Shown here one piece after another: positions 46,489 to 54,787 of a stretch of 64,000 nt of DNA (position 1 is the first letter of the stretch; the number at the start of each line of letters is the position of its first letter). Location of the stretch: NCBI RefSeq assembly GCF_004327335.1, contig NZ_QJUO01000015.1, forward strand, positions 35,072 to 99,071. Reading direction: 5' to 3'. Both the position numbers and the translations under genes were made by a program. The notes beneath the pieces were generated by a model, which saw only the letters and a list, made by a program, of their open reading frames with translations, did no database searches and was not told where the DNA came from. This DNA is from Stutzerimonas kirkiae (lineage in GTDB: Bacteria; Pseudomonadota; Gammaproteobacteria; Pseudomonadales; Pseudomonadaceae).

Positions 46489-47460
46489 TCAGGCCGCTTC
46501 GATACTGACCCACCAGGGCATGACGCGGCGGATACGCACCGGCAGCGCCAGTGGCAGCATGTCCAGGGCGCGCTCGGTGTCCGCCAGGGGAAAGCTGCCG
46601 ACCACCCGCAGCGCGGCGACTTCCGGGCTGCAGCCCAGGTAGCCATGGCGGTGGCGGCCCAGTTCCTCGACGAAGCGCTGCAGCGATACGCCTTCGGCCA
46701 CGTAGACGCCCTTGCTCCAGGAGCGCCGGGCGGCTTCCACTGGCAGAGGCGGGCCGAGCGGGCCGCTGGCGGAGAAGGTCAACTGGCGGCCCTGTTCGAG
46801 CCGCGCCCTGGCGCCCGCACCGTTCAGGATATCGACCGTGCCGCTGAATACGCTGACACAGAGCCCGCCTGCCTGATGGCACAGGCCAAAGGTGGCGCCT
46901 TCGCCCGCGACCTCGCCATGGCGGGTCGTCACCCGCAGCGGGCCACGCGGATCACGGCTCGCTTCCAGCAGCAGTTCGCCGGTGCGCAGGTGCAGCAGGC
47001 GCTGCCGTGGTCCGTAGTCGATATCGAGGGCGGACAGGGTGTTCAGCCAGGCCCGGCTGCCGTCGGCCAGGGCCAGTTCGCGGCGTTCGCCGGTGCCGGT
47101 GGCGTAGTCGGTGGTCAACGCGGCCAGATGGTCGGCCAATGGTGTGTCACGCAATGTGCGCCAGCCGGCCAGGCCGGCGACCGCCAATACTCCGAGCGAG
47201 AGCAATGCGCGGCGTCTGCCGATAGACGCCATATCCGGTGCCCGCAGGGCGTCGTAGGCCGGTTTGCGGTGGCTTTCCTCGCGGAACGGCTCGAAGCGCT
47301 CTCCGACCTTTTCCACCACACTCCAGGCCTTGCGGTGTGCCGGGTCCTGCTCCAGCCAGCGGCGCCAGGCGGCGCGCTGCGATTCGTCGACTGTCTCGTC
47401 GCAGAGCAGCGCATACCAGTCGGCGGCCTGTTTCAGGTGCCGGTAATGGGTGTCGGTCAC
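46489..47460 (-). CDS. FecR-family regulator, third module
   Basis: A 323-residue anti-sigma/sigma regulator from GTG 47460, two bases after the sigma-gene stop. DUF4880 part: ADWYALLCDETVDESQRAAWRRWLEQDPAHRKAWSVVE. Membrane segment: GRRRALLSLGVLAVAGLAGW, again with a twin-Arg-like lead. FecR domain: YATGTGERRELALADGSRAWLNTLSALDIDYG and LRVTTRHGEVAGEGATFGLC. The C-terminal STN-like part ends MPWWVSIEAA. Its gene lies 276 bases upstream of the receptor gene it should serve. Confidence 0.9.
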   Translation of the reverse strand: MTDTHYRHLKQAADWYALLCDETVDESQRAAWRRWLEQDPAHRKAWSVVEKVGERFEPFREESHRKPAYDALRAPDMASIGRRRALLSLGVLAVAGLAGWRTLRDTPLADHLAALTTDYATGTGERRELALADGSRAWLNTLSALDIDYGPRQRLLHLRTGELLLEASRDPRGPLRVTTRHGEVAGEGATFGLCHQAGGLCVSVFSGTVDILNGAGARARLEQGRQLTFSASGPLGPPLPVEAARRSWSKGVYVAEGVSLQRFVEELGRHRHGYLGCSPEVAALRVVGSFPLADTERALDMLPLALPVRIRRVMPWWVSIEAA

Positions 47461-47462
47461 CG

Positions 47463-47987
47463 TCAGGACTCCGTCGCACTGTATAGCCCGGCTTCCAGCA
47501 GCGCGCATTGCAGCATGACGCGGGCCATGTACTTCTTCACCATGCGCTCGGAGATGTCCAGCCGTGCGGCGATCTCGCGATAGCCGTAGCCGTGGATCTG
47601 CGCCAGCAGGAAGACCGTGCGCGCCTTCTCCGGCAGGCTGCGCAGCATGGTGTCGATCTCGCACAGCGCCTCGGCCAGTATCGCCTGGCGTTCGGCCGAG
47701 GCGGCGAAGGATTCGGGTTGTGCCGCCAGGGTCTCCAGCCAGGCCCGTTCGATGTTGCGGCGGCGCCAGCGGTCGATGGACAGGCCCCGCGCCACCGTGC
47801 ACAGGAAGGCCCGCGCATCGCTATCGCTGGCGAAGCGGCGCGGCTTGAGCAGCAGGCGCAGGAAACTGTCGTGGGAGATATCGTCGGCTTCCTGCGAACA
47901 GCCGAGCCGTCTGGCCAGCCAGGCTTTCAACCACGGGTGATGGTTCGCGTACAGCGTCTCTATCGGCTGCGGGTCGTTGAGTGACAT
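47463..47987 (-). CDS. FecI-type ECF sigma factor, third module
   Basis: A 174-residue ECF sigma factor. Region 2: ANHHPWLKAWLARRLGCSQEADDISHDSFLRLLL and SDARAFLCTVARGLSIDRWRRRNIERAWLE. Region 4: LPEKARTVFLLAQIHGYGYREIAARLDISERMVKKYMARVMLQC. A Fur-like box lies 45 bases upstream, so transcription is expected to be iron-repressed. It is followed by fecR-like and receptor genes. Confidence 0.92.
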   Translation of the reverse strand: MSLNDPQPIETLYANHHPWLKAWLARRLGCSQEADDISHDSFLRLLLKPRRFASDSDARAFLCTVARGLSIDRWRRRNIERAWLETLAAQPESFAASAERQAILAEALCEIDTMLRSLPEKARTVFLLAQIHGYGYREIAARLDISERMVKKYMARVMLQCALLEAGLYSATES

Positions 47988-48031
47988 GCGGGCTCGTGAT
48001 GGGAAGGCGACGATGGTCGATAATGGAGATA

Positions 48032-48050
48032 GAGAATATTTCTCATTACC
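48032..48050. promoter_or_regulatory. Fur-box-like 19-mer upstream of the third sigma gene
   Basis: GAGAATATTTCTCATTACC agrees with the 19-base Fur consensus (GATAATGATAATCATTATC) at about 13 positions, by my alignment. It is followed by further AT-rich sequence and lies within the expected promoter of the sigma gene (start 47987, reverse strand). Iron-responsive control by Fur is the likely meaning. Confidence 0.55.
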
Positions 48051-48168
48051 TTCCCGGGCAATAGGTAGTTCGTAGCGGCTGCAAGAACCTGCTCACGACC
48101 TCACGAGCCAAGGCCGCCGCCGGGTGTGCATGGCTCACCCGACGGCGATATTTCATCGCCGAGACGCG

Positions 48169-49137
48169 TTATCGCAGGCAGCTTTCCAGTGCGCCGGCCA
48201 GGCTTTCCAGCAACTGCTCATAGCCATTGGTGGAAACCGGGATAGCGGCGCCAAGGGCGTCCAGTTCGGCCAGCTTCACCGGCAGGCCGGCGCTCAGGGT
48301 CTGTGCCAGGCGGGGCTGCAACGGTGGTTCGCTGAATACGCAACTCGGGCCGGCCTGTTTCAACCGTTCGCGCATCTGCGCTACATGCCGGGCCCCCGGT
48401 TGCACGTCGGCGCTGATGCTGAACACCCCGGCATGCGCCAGTCCGTAGGCACTCTCGAAATAGCCGTAGGTGTCGTGGAAGACGAAGTATGGCTTGCCGG
48501 CCAGGGAAGCGAGCCGTCCGCGCAGGTCCCGCTCGAGGCTGTCCAGGCGGGCGGAGAAGGCTTTGGCGTTATCCCTGTAGCGCTGTGCGTGGTCCGGGTC
48601 GAGGCTGGCGAGGTCGCTGGCGATACGCTGGGCGATGACGCGGGCATTGGCCGGTTGCAGCCACAGATGGGCATCGAGCGAGCCGGGACGGTGATCATGG
48701 TCGTGGTCATGGTCCTGCTTGACGTCGTCATCGTGAGGGTGATCATCATTGTGCTCATGCTCATGCTCATGCTCATGCTCATGCTCATGCTCATGCTCAT
48801 GCTCATCGCCGTAATGGCGCAGGGACAGGCCCGGCAGGCTCTGCACGGCCAGGCTCGTGCCGCTACGGCCCTCCAGGGGTTTGCCGAGGAAGTTCTCCAG
48901 GTCCGGCCCGATCCAGTACAGCAGGTCGGCCTCGCGCAGGCGGCGGATATCGGAAGGGCGCAGGGCATAGTGGTGCGGCGAGGCGCCGGGCGGCAGCAGG
49001 ACGTCCGGTTTGCCGGTATCGCCCTGGACGGCGGCGGCAATCAGTTGCAGGGGCTTGATACTGGTCAGTAGCTGGACTTCGGCACGCACCTGGGTGGCGG
49101 CGGCCAGCAGGCATAGCAGGATGATCGAGGAACGCAC
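48169..49137 (-). CDS. znuA: Zinc ABC transporter substrate-binding protein ZnuA
   Basis: Periplasmic zinc-binding protein of 322 residues. Signal peptide ends ATQVRAE; then LLTSIKPLQLIAAAVQGDTGKPDVLLPPGASPHHYALRPSDIRRL with the first zinc His. The His/Asp/Glu-rich loop contains nine EH pairs followed by NDDHPHDDDVKQDHDHDHDH, typical of ZnuA. Later SLDAHLWLQPANARVIAQRIA, HDTYGYFESAYGL and the C-terminal Cys pair (SCVFSEPP, ESCLR). No znuB, znuC or zur is nearby, although in P. aeruginosa zur-znuCB is adjacent. The upstream region (49138-49230) is AT-rich but I cannot place a Zur box securely. Confidence 0.94.
   Translation of the reverse strand: MRSSIILLCLLAAATQVRAEVQLLTSIKPLQLIAAAVQGDTGKPDVLLPPGASPHHYALRPSDIRRLREADLLYWIGPDLENFLGKPLEGRSGTSLAVQSLPGLSLRHYGDEHEHEHEHEHEHEHEHEHNDDHPHDDDVKQDHDHDHDHRPGSLDAHLWLQPANARVIAQRIASDLASLDPDHAQRYRDNAKAFSARLDSLERDLRGRLASLAGKPYFVFHDTYGYFESAYGLAHAGVFSISADVQPGARHVAQMRERLKQAGPSCVFSEPPLQPRLAQTLSAGLPVKLAELDALGAAIPVSTNGYEQLLESLAGALESCLR
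48753..48806. repeat. Nine perfect tandem hexanucleotides (GCTCAT) in znuA
   Basis: Fifty-four bases of uninterrupted GCTCAT (nine units) encode nine Glu-His pairs on the reverse strand. Further imperfect His-Asp codons follow. In-frame hexamers let the number of metal-binding pairs change by slippage without breaking the frame. Confidence 0.95.
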
Positions 49138-49233
49138 GATAGGTCTTCCTGAATGGAGAAAGTGCTACAGAATAACGTATAGATAGGAATGTCGCTCGAT
49201 ACCTTGTGGAAATCAGAGTGATCGCGCCTCCTG

Positions 49234-49358
49234 TTGCAGCGCGCCGAAAACAGCCGAAAAGAGTGCTGGAGGCTGTGCGGAAGCGCGTGGCGGCGAAGGT
49301 TTGCGTCCAGTTTCCAGCCTCCAGCGCTCTTTTCGGCTCTGCGCAGTGCATAGCGCAA
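49234..49358. repeat. Dispersed palindromic element, copy E
   Basis: Left GCCGAAAAGAGTGCTGGAGGCTG (49253-49275), right CCAGCCTCCAGCGCTCTTTTCGGC (49315-49338 region), ending GTGCATAGCGCAA at 49358. The right terminal ATAGCGCAA is shared with copies D and F. It separates znuA from the bacteriophytochrome gene and supplies much of the 345-base gap between their starts. Confidence 0.8.
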
Positions 49359-49482
49359 GTCTCCGAACGTATAGACTCGCGGAGTCGCCCGTTCATTTCG
49401 AATCGGTAATCCATCTGCCGAGTCTTTGCCCTGTGCGGGCTGTCTGAACGGTCGTGGGGCAAATTCCAGCGAGGACAGCAGC

Positions 49483-51756
49483 TTGAGCGAACGAGACAGC
49501 CAGGTTCCATGCAATGACAGCGACCCGCTGGTCGCTGCCGTCGCCAACTGTTCCAGGGAGCCGATCCATATACCTGGCAGCATCCAGCCGCATGGTTTCC
49601 TGCTGGTGCTCGACAGCCCGTCCCTGGCGATACTCCAGGCCAGCGAGAATGTCGTCGACTGGCTGGGTGCGCCTGCTGATTGTCTTGCCGGGGCGCGGCT
49701 GGTCGATCTGTGCGAGGCCGGTGCCGTGGTGGAGCGGGCATTGTCCTTGCTCGGGCCCGCAGAGCCGGCGCCACGGCACCTTGCCGATCTGCGCCTGGCG
49801 AGGCCGGATGATGGCCGTGAGCGCGATATCGCGGTTACCGCCCATGTCACGGCGGGGCTGGTGATCGTCGAATTCGAAGAGGTCGACGGCGATGCCGCGG
49901 CCAATGGCGATTTTTACCCGTTGCTCGCTACCTTCATCGGTCGCTTGCAGGATGCCGCGGACACCGAGCAGCTATGCCGCCTGGCCATCGGGGAAATCAA
50001 GCGCCTGAGCGGTTTCGGCCGGGTCAAGGCCTATGCCTTCGATGCCGATGGCAATGGCCAGGTGCTGGCCGAGCTGGCCGACCCCGGTTACTCCAGCTAT
50101 CTCGGCCTGCACTTTCCCGCGTCGGATATTCCCCAACAGGCCCGGGCGCTCTATTGCGTCAACCGTATCCGGCTGATCGTCGATGCCGACTACCGGCCGT
50201 CGCCGCTGGTCCCGGCCTTGAACCCGAAAACCGCGCAGCCACTGGACCTGAGCCAGGCCGCCCTGCGCAGCGTATCGCCGGTGCATCTGCAATACATGCG
50301 CAATATGCGTACGCAGGCGTCCATGTCGATCTCCATCGTGGTCGGCGGCAGGCTATGGGGGTTGATCTCCTGCCACCATGTACAACCTCTCATCGTCGCG
50401 CCGCAGACGCGTGCCGTCTGCGAATTGCTGGGCCGCCTGCTGTCGTTGCAGATCGAGAGCCGTGAGTCGCGCGCCAGCGCCGAGCATATGCTGGCGTTGC
50501 GCCACTATGTATTCCAGTTGCTGTCGTCCATGTCCGACCACGACAGCGTGCAGCATGGGTTGCGCGAGCAAGCGCAGACCCTGCTGGATTTCATGGCCGC
50601 CGATGGTGCCGCGGTCATCGACGCCAGCGATTGCCAACTGTTCGGGCATACGCCAGCAGCGCCACAGGTCGAGGCGCTGGCGTACTGGCTGGCCGGGCGC
50701 CACGCCACGGAGCCGTTCCATAGCGATAATCTCGCGCGGGATATACCCGAGTTGCCGGAACTGGCCGATTCGGTGGCCGGGCTGCTGGCGGTTTCCATTT
50801 CACAAATCCATCCGCACTACCTGATCTGGTTCAAGAACGAATGCATCCGCACGGTGAACTGGGCCGGCAAGCCGGAAAAGTCCGTTGACGCGCATGGCAG
50901 CCTCGACCCGCGGCACAGTTTCGAGTGCTGGCAGGAAGTCCGCCGTGGCTACAGCACACCCTGGCACCCCCGTGAGCTGCAGGCCGTGCTCGAGTTGCGC
51001 AATGCGATACTCGGCATCGTGCTGCGCAAGGCCGAGGCAATGGCGCAGTTGGCCGGTGACCTGAGCAAAAGCAACAAGGAGCTGGAAGCCTTTTCCTATA
51101 GTGTTTCCCACGATCTGCGCGCGCCGTTGCGGCATATCGCCGGCTACGCCGAATTGCTGGAGGAGTTCGAGGGGGAGCGCCTGAGTGAGCGCGGCCGGCG
51201 TTTCATCGACAATATCGCCGATGCCGCCCGGTTCGCTGGTAGCCTGGTGGACAGTCTGCTGAGCTTCTCGCAGATGGGCAGGGCCGCGCTGCACCCGGTC
51301 ACGGTGGATATGCAAGGCCTGCTGGGGGCCGTCCTGCATGAGATGCAACCGGAGATCGAGGGGCGAGCGATCACCTGGAACATTGGCGAGCTGCCGGTCG
51401 TGCATGCCGATGCTGTGTATCTGCACCAGGTATTGCGCAATCTGCTTTCCAATGCGCTCAAATACAGCCGTGGACGGAACCCCGCCGTCATCGAGATCGG
51501 TGCCGAGCAGTCGTCCGGTTGCACGCAGGTATTCGTCAGGGATAATGGCGTCGGTTTCGATATGCAGTATGTCGACAAGCTGTTCAACGTCTTCCAGCGT
51601 TTGCACCGTATGGAAGATTTCGAGGGTACGGGCATCGGCCTGGCCAATGTCCGTCGTATCATCGAGCGCCATGACGGTCGCGTCTGGGCAAAGGCGGCGC
51701 CGGACGAAGGTGCTACCTTCTATTTCACACTGCCGGACCCAAGGCAGGAAATCTGA
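49483..51756 (+). CDS. bphP: Bacteriophytochrome sensor histidine kinase
   Basis: A 757-residue red/far-red photoreceptor kinase. From TTG 49483 (GAGGA upstream) the N-terminus has the biliverdin Cys in VANCSREPIHIPGSIQPHG (Cys23). PAS is followed by GAF (about 145-310) with FPASDIPQQARALYCVNRIRLIVDADYRPSPLVP, the conserved DIP motif and tail of Arg residues. PHY (about 325-500) contains the tongue motif LDPRHSFECW. Then HisKA with FSYSVSHDLRAPLRHIAGY (phospho-His) and HATPase_c with LLSNALKYSR, DNGVGFDMQYVDKLF and GTGIGLANVRRI. It phosphorylates the response regulator encoded next. No heme oxygenase gene (bphO) adjoins. Confidence 0.93.
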   Translation: MSERDSQVPCNDSDPLVAAVANCSREPIHIPGSIQPHGFLLVLDSPSLAILQASENVVDWLGAPADCLAGARLVDLCEAGAVVERALSLLGPAEPAPRHLADLRLARPDDGRERDIAVTAHVTAGLVIVEFEEVDGDAAANGDFYPLLATFIGRLQDAADTEQLCRLAIGEIKRLSGFGRVKAYAFDADGNGQVLAELADPGYSSYLGLHFPASDIPQQARALYCVNRIRLIVDADYRPSPLVPALNPKTAQPLDLSQAALRSVSPVHLQYMRNMRTQASMSISIVVGGRLWGLISCHHVQPLIVAPQTRAVCELLGRLLSLQIESRESRASAEHMLALRHYVFQLLSSMSDHDSVQHGLREQAQTLLDFMAADGAAVIDASDCQLFGHTPAAPQVEALAYWLAGRHATEPFHSDNLARDIPELPELADSVAGLLAVSISQIHPHYLIWFKNECIRTVNWAGKPEKSVDAHGSLDPRHSFECWQEVRRGYSTPWHPRELQAVLELRNAILGIVLRKAEAMAQLAGDLSKSNKELEAFSYSVSHDLRAPLRHIAGYAELLEEFEGERLSERGRRFIDNIADAARFAGSLVDSLLSFSQMGRAALHPVTVDMQGLLGAVLHEMQPEIEGRAITWNIGELPVVHADAVYLHQVLRNLLSNALKYSRGRNPAVIEIGAEQSSGCTQVFVRDNGVGFDMQYVDKLFNVFQRLHRMEDFEGTGIGLANVRRIIERHDGRVWAKAAPDEGATFYFTLPDPRQEI

Positions 51757-51773
51757 GTCGGAACCGAATACAT

Positions 51774-52253
51774 ATGCTCAAGCCCATTCTTCTGGTCGAG
51801 GACAACCCACGGGACCTGGAGCTGACCCTGGTTGCGCTGGAACGCAGCCAACTGGCCCACGATGTCATCGTGCTGCGTGATGGCGTCGAGGCGCTCGACT
51901 ACCTGTTGCGCAGGGGCGAATACGCGTTGCGCGCGGAAGGGAACCCCGCCGTGCTGCTGCTGGACCTCAAGCTGCCGAGGATCGATGGCCTGGAAGTGTT
52001 GCGGCAGGTTCGCGAGTGCGCCGGCCTGCGCAGCATTCCGGTGGTCATGCTGACTTCGTCCAGGGAGGAGGTCGACCTGCAGTGCGCCTATGAACTGGGG
52101 GTGAACGCCTACGTGGTCAAGCCGGTCGAGTTCAAGGCCTTCGTTGCGGCGATCGCCGATCTCGGCGTTTTCTGGGCCGTTCTCAATGAACCGCCTCCCG
52201 GCTCGTTACGCCTGCAGCGCAGGGCGCTGGAAGCGGAGGGCATGGGCCGGTGA
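51774..52253 (+). CDS. Single-domain response regulator of the phytochrome pathway (Rcp1-like)
   Basis: A 159-residue stand-alone receiver domain. Acidic pocket VEDNPRD (9-14), phosphoacceptor Asp64 in LLLDLKLPRIDG, MLTSS, and Lys in VVKPVEF. The insertion typical of phytochrome partner regulators (RGEYALRAEGNPAVLLLD) is present. No output domain, so it likely acts by protein interaction. It begins 17 bases after bphP. Confidence 0.92.
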   Translation: MLKPILLVEDNPRDLELTLVALERSQLAHDVIVLRDGVEALDYLLRRGEYALRAEGNPAVLLLDLKLPRIDGLEVLRQVRECAGLRSIPVVMLTSSREEVDLQCAYELGVNAYVVKPVEFKAFVAAIADLGVFWAVLNEPPPGSLRLQRRALEAEGMGR

Positions 52254-52290
52254 AGGCGATGTCGCTGTTGTTTTCCAGGGCAGCTCAACC

Positions 52291-54696
52291 ATGCCTCTGA
52301 AATCCTTCACCCTGCTGCTGGTCGAGGATAGCCGCCATGATGCCGAGCTGGCCCTGCTGATGTTCGAGCGCCATGGCCTGGACGTGCGGGCTACGCTGGT
52401 CCACGACCACCGTGGCGCGGAGCGCGAGCTGCAGCAGGGCAGCTTCGACCTGATTGTCTGCGATTACCTGTTGCCCGGCTCTTCCGGTGCGCAGGCGCTG
52501 GAAGTGGCCCAGCGGCTGGCGCCGAAAACCCCGCTGATTTTCCTGTCCGGCGTGTTGGGCGAACAGCATGCGGTGGAAATGGTGCGGCGCGGCGCTGTCG
52601 ACTATGTGCTCAAGCAGAATCTCGACTTCCTGCCCAAGGCCGTGACCCGGGCGTTGGCCGAGCAGCATGAGCGACGCCAGCGGCAGCGGGCCGAGGCGGC
52701 ATTGCAGCAAGTCGAGTTGCGCGCGCAACTGGCGATCGATGCGGCCCGCCTGGGCATGTGGGACTACCTGCCGCAGAGCGGTCGGCTGCTCTGGGACGAG
52801 CGTTGCAAGGCACTGTACGAGCTGGCCCCGGAGGACACTGTCGACCTCGATTATTTCCTGCGGCGCTGCCTGCCCGAGGACCTGCCGGAGTTGCGGCGCA
52901 AGCTCGACCTGGCGCTGAGCGACGAAGGCTACGAGTATCACGTCGAGCACCGCGTGCGCCTCAAGGATGGTGGGTTGCGCTGGTTGTCCAGCCGTGGCCG
53001 GTCGTTTTTCGAGGCCGGCGAATGCGTGCGCTTCACTGGCGTATTGCAGGACATCACCCGGGAAAAGCTGGCCTCCGAAGCCCTGCAGAGACTCAATGAC
53101 CGGCTGGGGGAACGGGTCGAGCAGCGCACCCGCGAGCGCGACAGGACCTGGGATCTGTCGCGCGACCTGTTGTGCGTGATGCGTATGGATACCTGCCCGA
53201 TCAATCTCAATCCCGCGTGGACAAGCACACTCGGCTATGCGCCGGAGCAACTGTTCCAGCGTCCCCTGCTCGAACTGATTCACCCGGATGACCAGGCCGC
53301 CACGGATCGTGAGATCGTGAGACTGTCCCGCGGCCAGATCAGCCAGCGTTTCGTCAACCGCATGCGCGATGCCGCAGGGGGTTACCACTGGTTGTCCTGG
53401 ACCGTGGTGCCGGATGCCGGCCTGCTGTATGGCGTGGCGCGCGACATCACCAGCGAGCGGGCGGTGATGGAGGAGCTGGCGGCCACCAACCGGCGCTTGC
53501 TGGAACAGATCGAGGAACGCCAACGGGTCGAGGCCACCCTGCAGCAGATGCAGCGCCTGGAAGCCGTTGGGCAGCTCACGGCGGGGGTCGCCCATGATTT
53601 CAACAATCTGCTCACGGTGGTCCTGACCAGCGCCAGTTTTCTCGCCCGGGATCTGCAGCGCGGAGCGCTGGAGAAAAGCCAGGCACGCCTGCAGAACATC
53701 CGCGAAGCAGGGGAACGGGGGGCCAAGCTCACCACCCAGTTGCTGGCCTTCTCCCGGCGGCAAAGGCTGGTGCCCGAAGCGGTCAACCTCAACGACACCC
53801 TGGCGGAGATGCTGGCCCTGCTGCAGAGCACGCTGGGCGGCAGTATCCTGATCGAGACCTGTGTGGCGCCCGATCTCTGGCTGGCGCTGATCGACCCGAC
53901 CCAGACCGAGCTGATCATCCTCAACCTGGCGATCAATGCCCGCGATGCCATGGCGGTCGGTGGCCGCCTGCGCCTGGTGACGGCCAACGAAAGGGTCGAC
54001 AGCCCTGCCCTGCGCGCCGAGGAGCCGGAGCCTGGCGATTATGTGGTGCTTTCGGTGGAGGACTCCGGCAGTGGCATGAGCGACGAAGTGCGCTCCCGGG
54101 CCTTCGAACCCTTTTTCACCACCAAGGAGGTCGGTCGTGGCTCGGGGCTGGGGCTGGCCCAGGTATTCGGTTTCGCCAAGCAGTCCGGTGGTGGCGTACG
54201 GATTTCCACCGAGTTGGGGCGCGGCACCACGGTGAAGGTCTATCTGCCGCGTATGAGCGGAAATGTGCCGGTCCAGGCCAGGGTGGCGCCGAGTACGCCA
54301 CAGGTGCATGAAGAGAATGAGGGTAGCCGCACCATTCTGTTGGTGGATGATGACGCCAGGGTTCGGGAAGTCACGGCTGCCATGCTGGGCAATCTGGGTT
54401 ACCGGGTGCGGGAGGCGGCAAGCGCTTCGGCGGCCCTGGCCTGTATCGATGCGCAGGTCGATCTGCTGCTGGCGGATTTCGCCATGCCGGGCATGAGTGG
54501 CGCCGAACTGGCCGAGGTCGTGCGGCAACGCTACCCATCGCTGCCGATCGTTTTCATCAGCGGTTACGCCGAACTTGGCGCGCTGAAGGCCGAAGGTACG
54601 ATCATCGTGCAGAAGCCTTTCCGCGATGATGAAATGGCGAGCAAGTTGCGCCAGGCGCTGGGCCTCTCCGGGCCGGTTCGGGCGCCCGTGACGTAG
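52291..54696 (+). CDS. Hybrid sensor kinase: REC-PAS-PAS-HisKA-HATPase-REC
   Basis: An 801-residue cytoplasmic hybrid kinase. First receiver (1 to about 125) with LLLVEDSRHDAE and Asp58 in DLIVCDYLLPGSSG. Two PAS/PAC units follow (AIDAARLGMWDYLPQSGRLLWD; then LNPAWTSTLGYAPEQLFQRPLLELIHPDDQ). HisKA with LTAGVAHDFNNLLTVVL, a HATPase_c with NLAINARDAM, ED-SGSGM, and FFTTKEVGRGSGLGLAQVFGFAKQSGG, then a second receiver with Asp in LLLADFAMPGMSG. No transmembrane segment, so it senses a cytoplasmic signal, possibly through the N-terminal receiver. It probably belongs to the bphP operon. Confidence 0.92.
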   Translation: MPLKSFTLLLVEDSRHDAELALLMFERHGLDVRATLVHDHRGAERELQQGSFDLIVCDYLLPGSSGAQALEVAQRLAPKTPLIFLSGVLGEQHAVEMVRRGAVDYVLKQNLDFLPKAVTRALAEQHERRQRQRAEAALQQVELRAQLAIDAARLGMWDYLPQSGRLLWDERCKALYELAPEDTVDLDYFLRRCLPEDLPELRRKLDLALSDEGYEYHVEHRVRLKDGGLRWLSSRGRSFFEAGECVRFTGVLQDITREKLASEALQRLNDRLGERVEQRTRERDRTWDLSRDLLCVMRMDTCPINLNPAWTSTLGYAPEQLFQRPLLELIHPDDQAATDREIVRLSRGQISQRFVNRMRDAAGGYHWLSWTVVPDAGLLYGVARDITSERAVMEELAATNRRLLEQIEERQRVEATLQQMQRLEAVGQLTAGVAHDFNNLLTVVLTSASFLARDLQRGALEKSQARLQNIREAGERGAKLTTQLLAFSRRQRLVPEAVNLNDTLAEMLALLQSTLGGSILIETCVAPDLWLALIDPTQTELIILNLAINARDAMAVGGRLRLVTANERVDSPALRAEEPEPGDYVVLSVEDSGSGMSDEVRSRAFEPFFTTKEVGRGSGLGLAQVFGFAKQSGGGVRISTELGRGTTVKVYLPRMSGNVPVQARVAPSTPQVHEENEGSRTILLVDDDARVREVTAAMLGNLGYRVREAASASAALACIDAQVDLLLADFAMPGMSGAELAEVVRQRYPSLPIVFISGYAELGALKAEGTIIVQKPFRDDEMASKLRQALGLSGPVRAPVT

Positions 54697-54787
54697 CCGT
54701 CGCCACGCAGCGGACAGGCTTCATGGGCGCGGGCTTGCCTGCGAAGTTTTCTTGCCCGGCGGCGCCCTATTCGTGGGCAGGCTCGCT

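Noticed and set aside
48753..48806. Possible CRISPR-like array
   Set aside because: The repeat is a six-base tandem inside znuA with no spacers.
49138..49230. Zur box upstream of znuA
   Set aside because: The region is AT-rich and has GTTATTCTGTA, but it fits the Zur consensus too poorly to claim.
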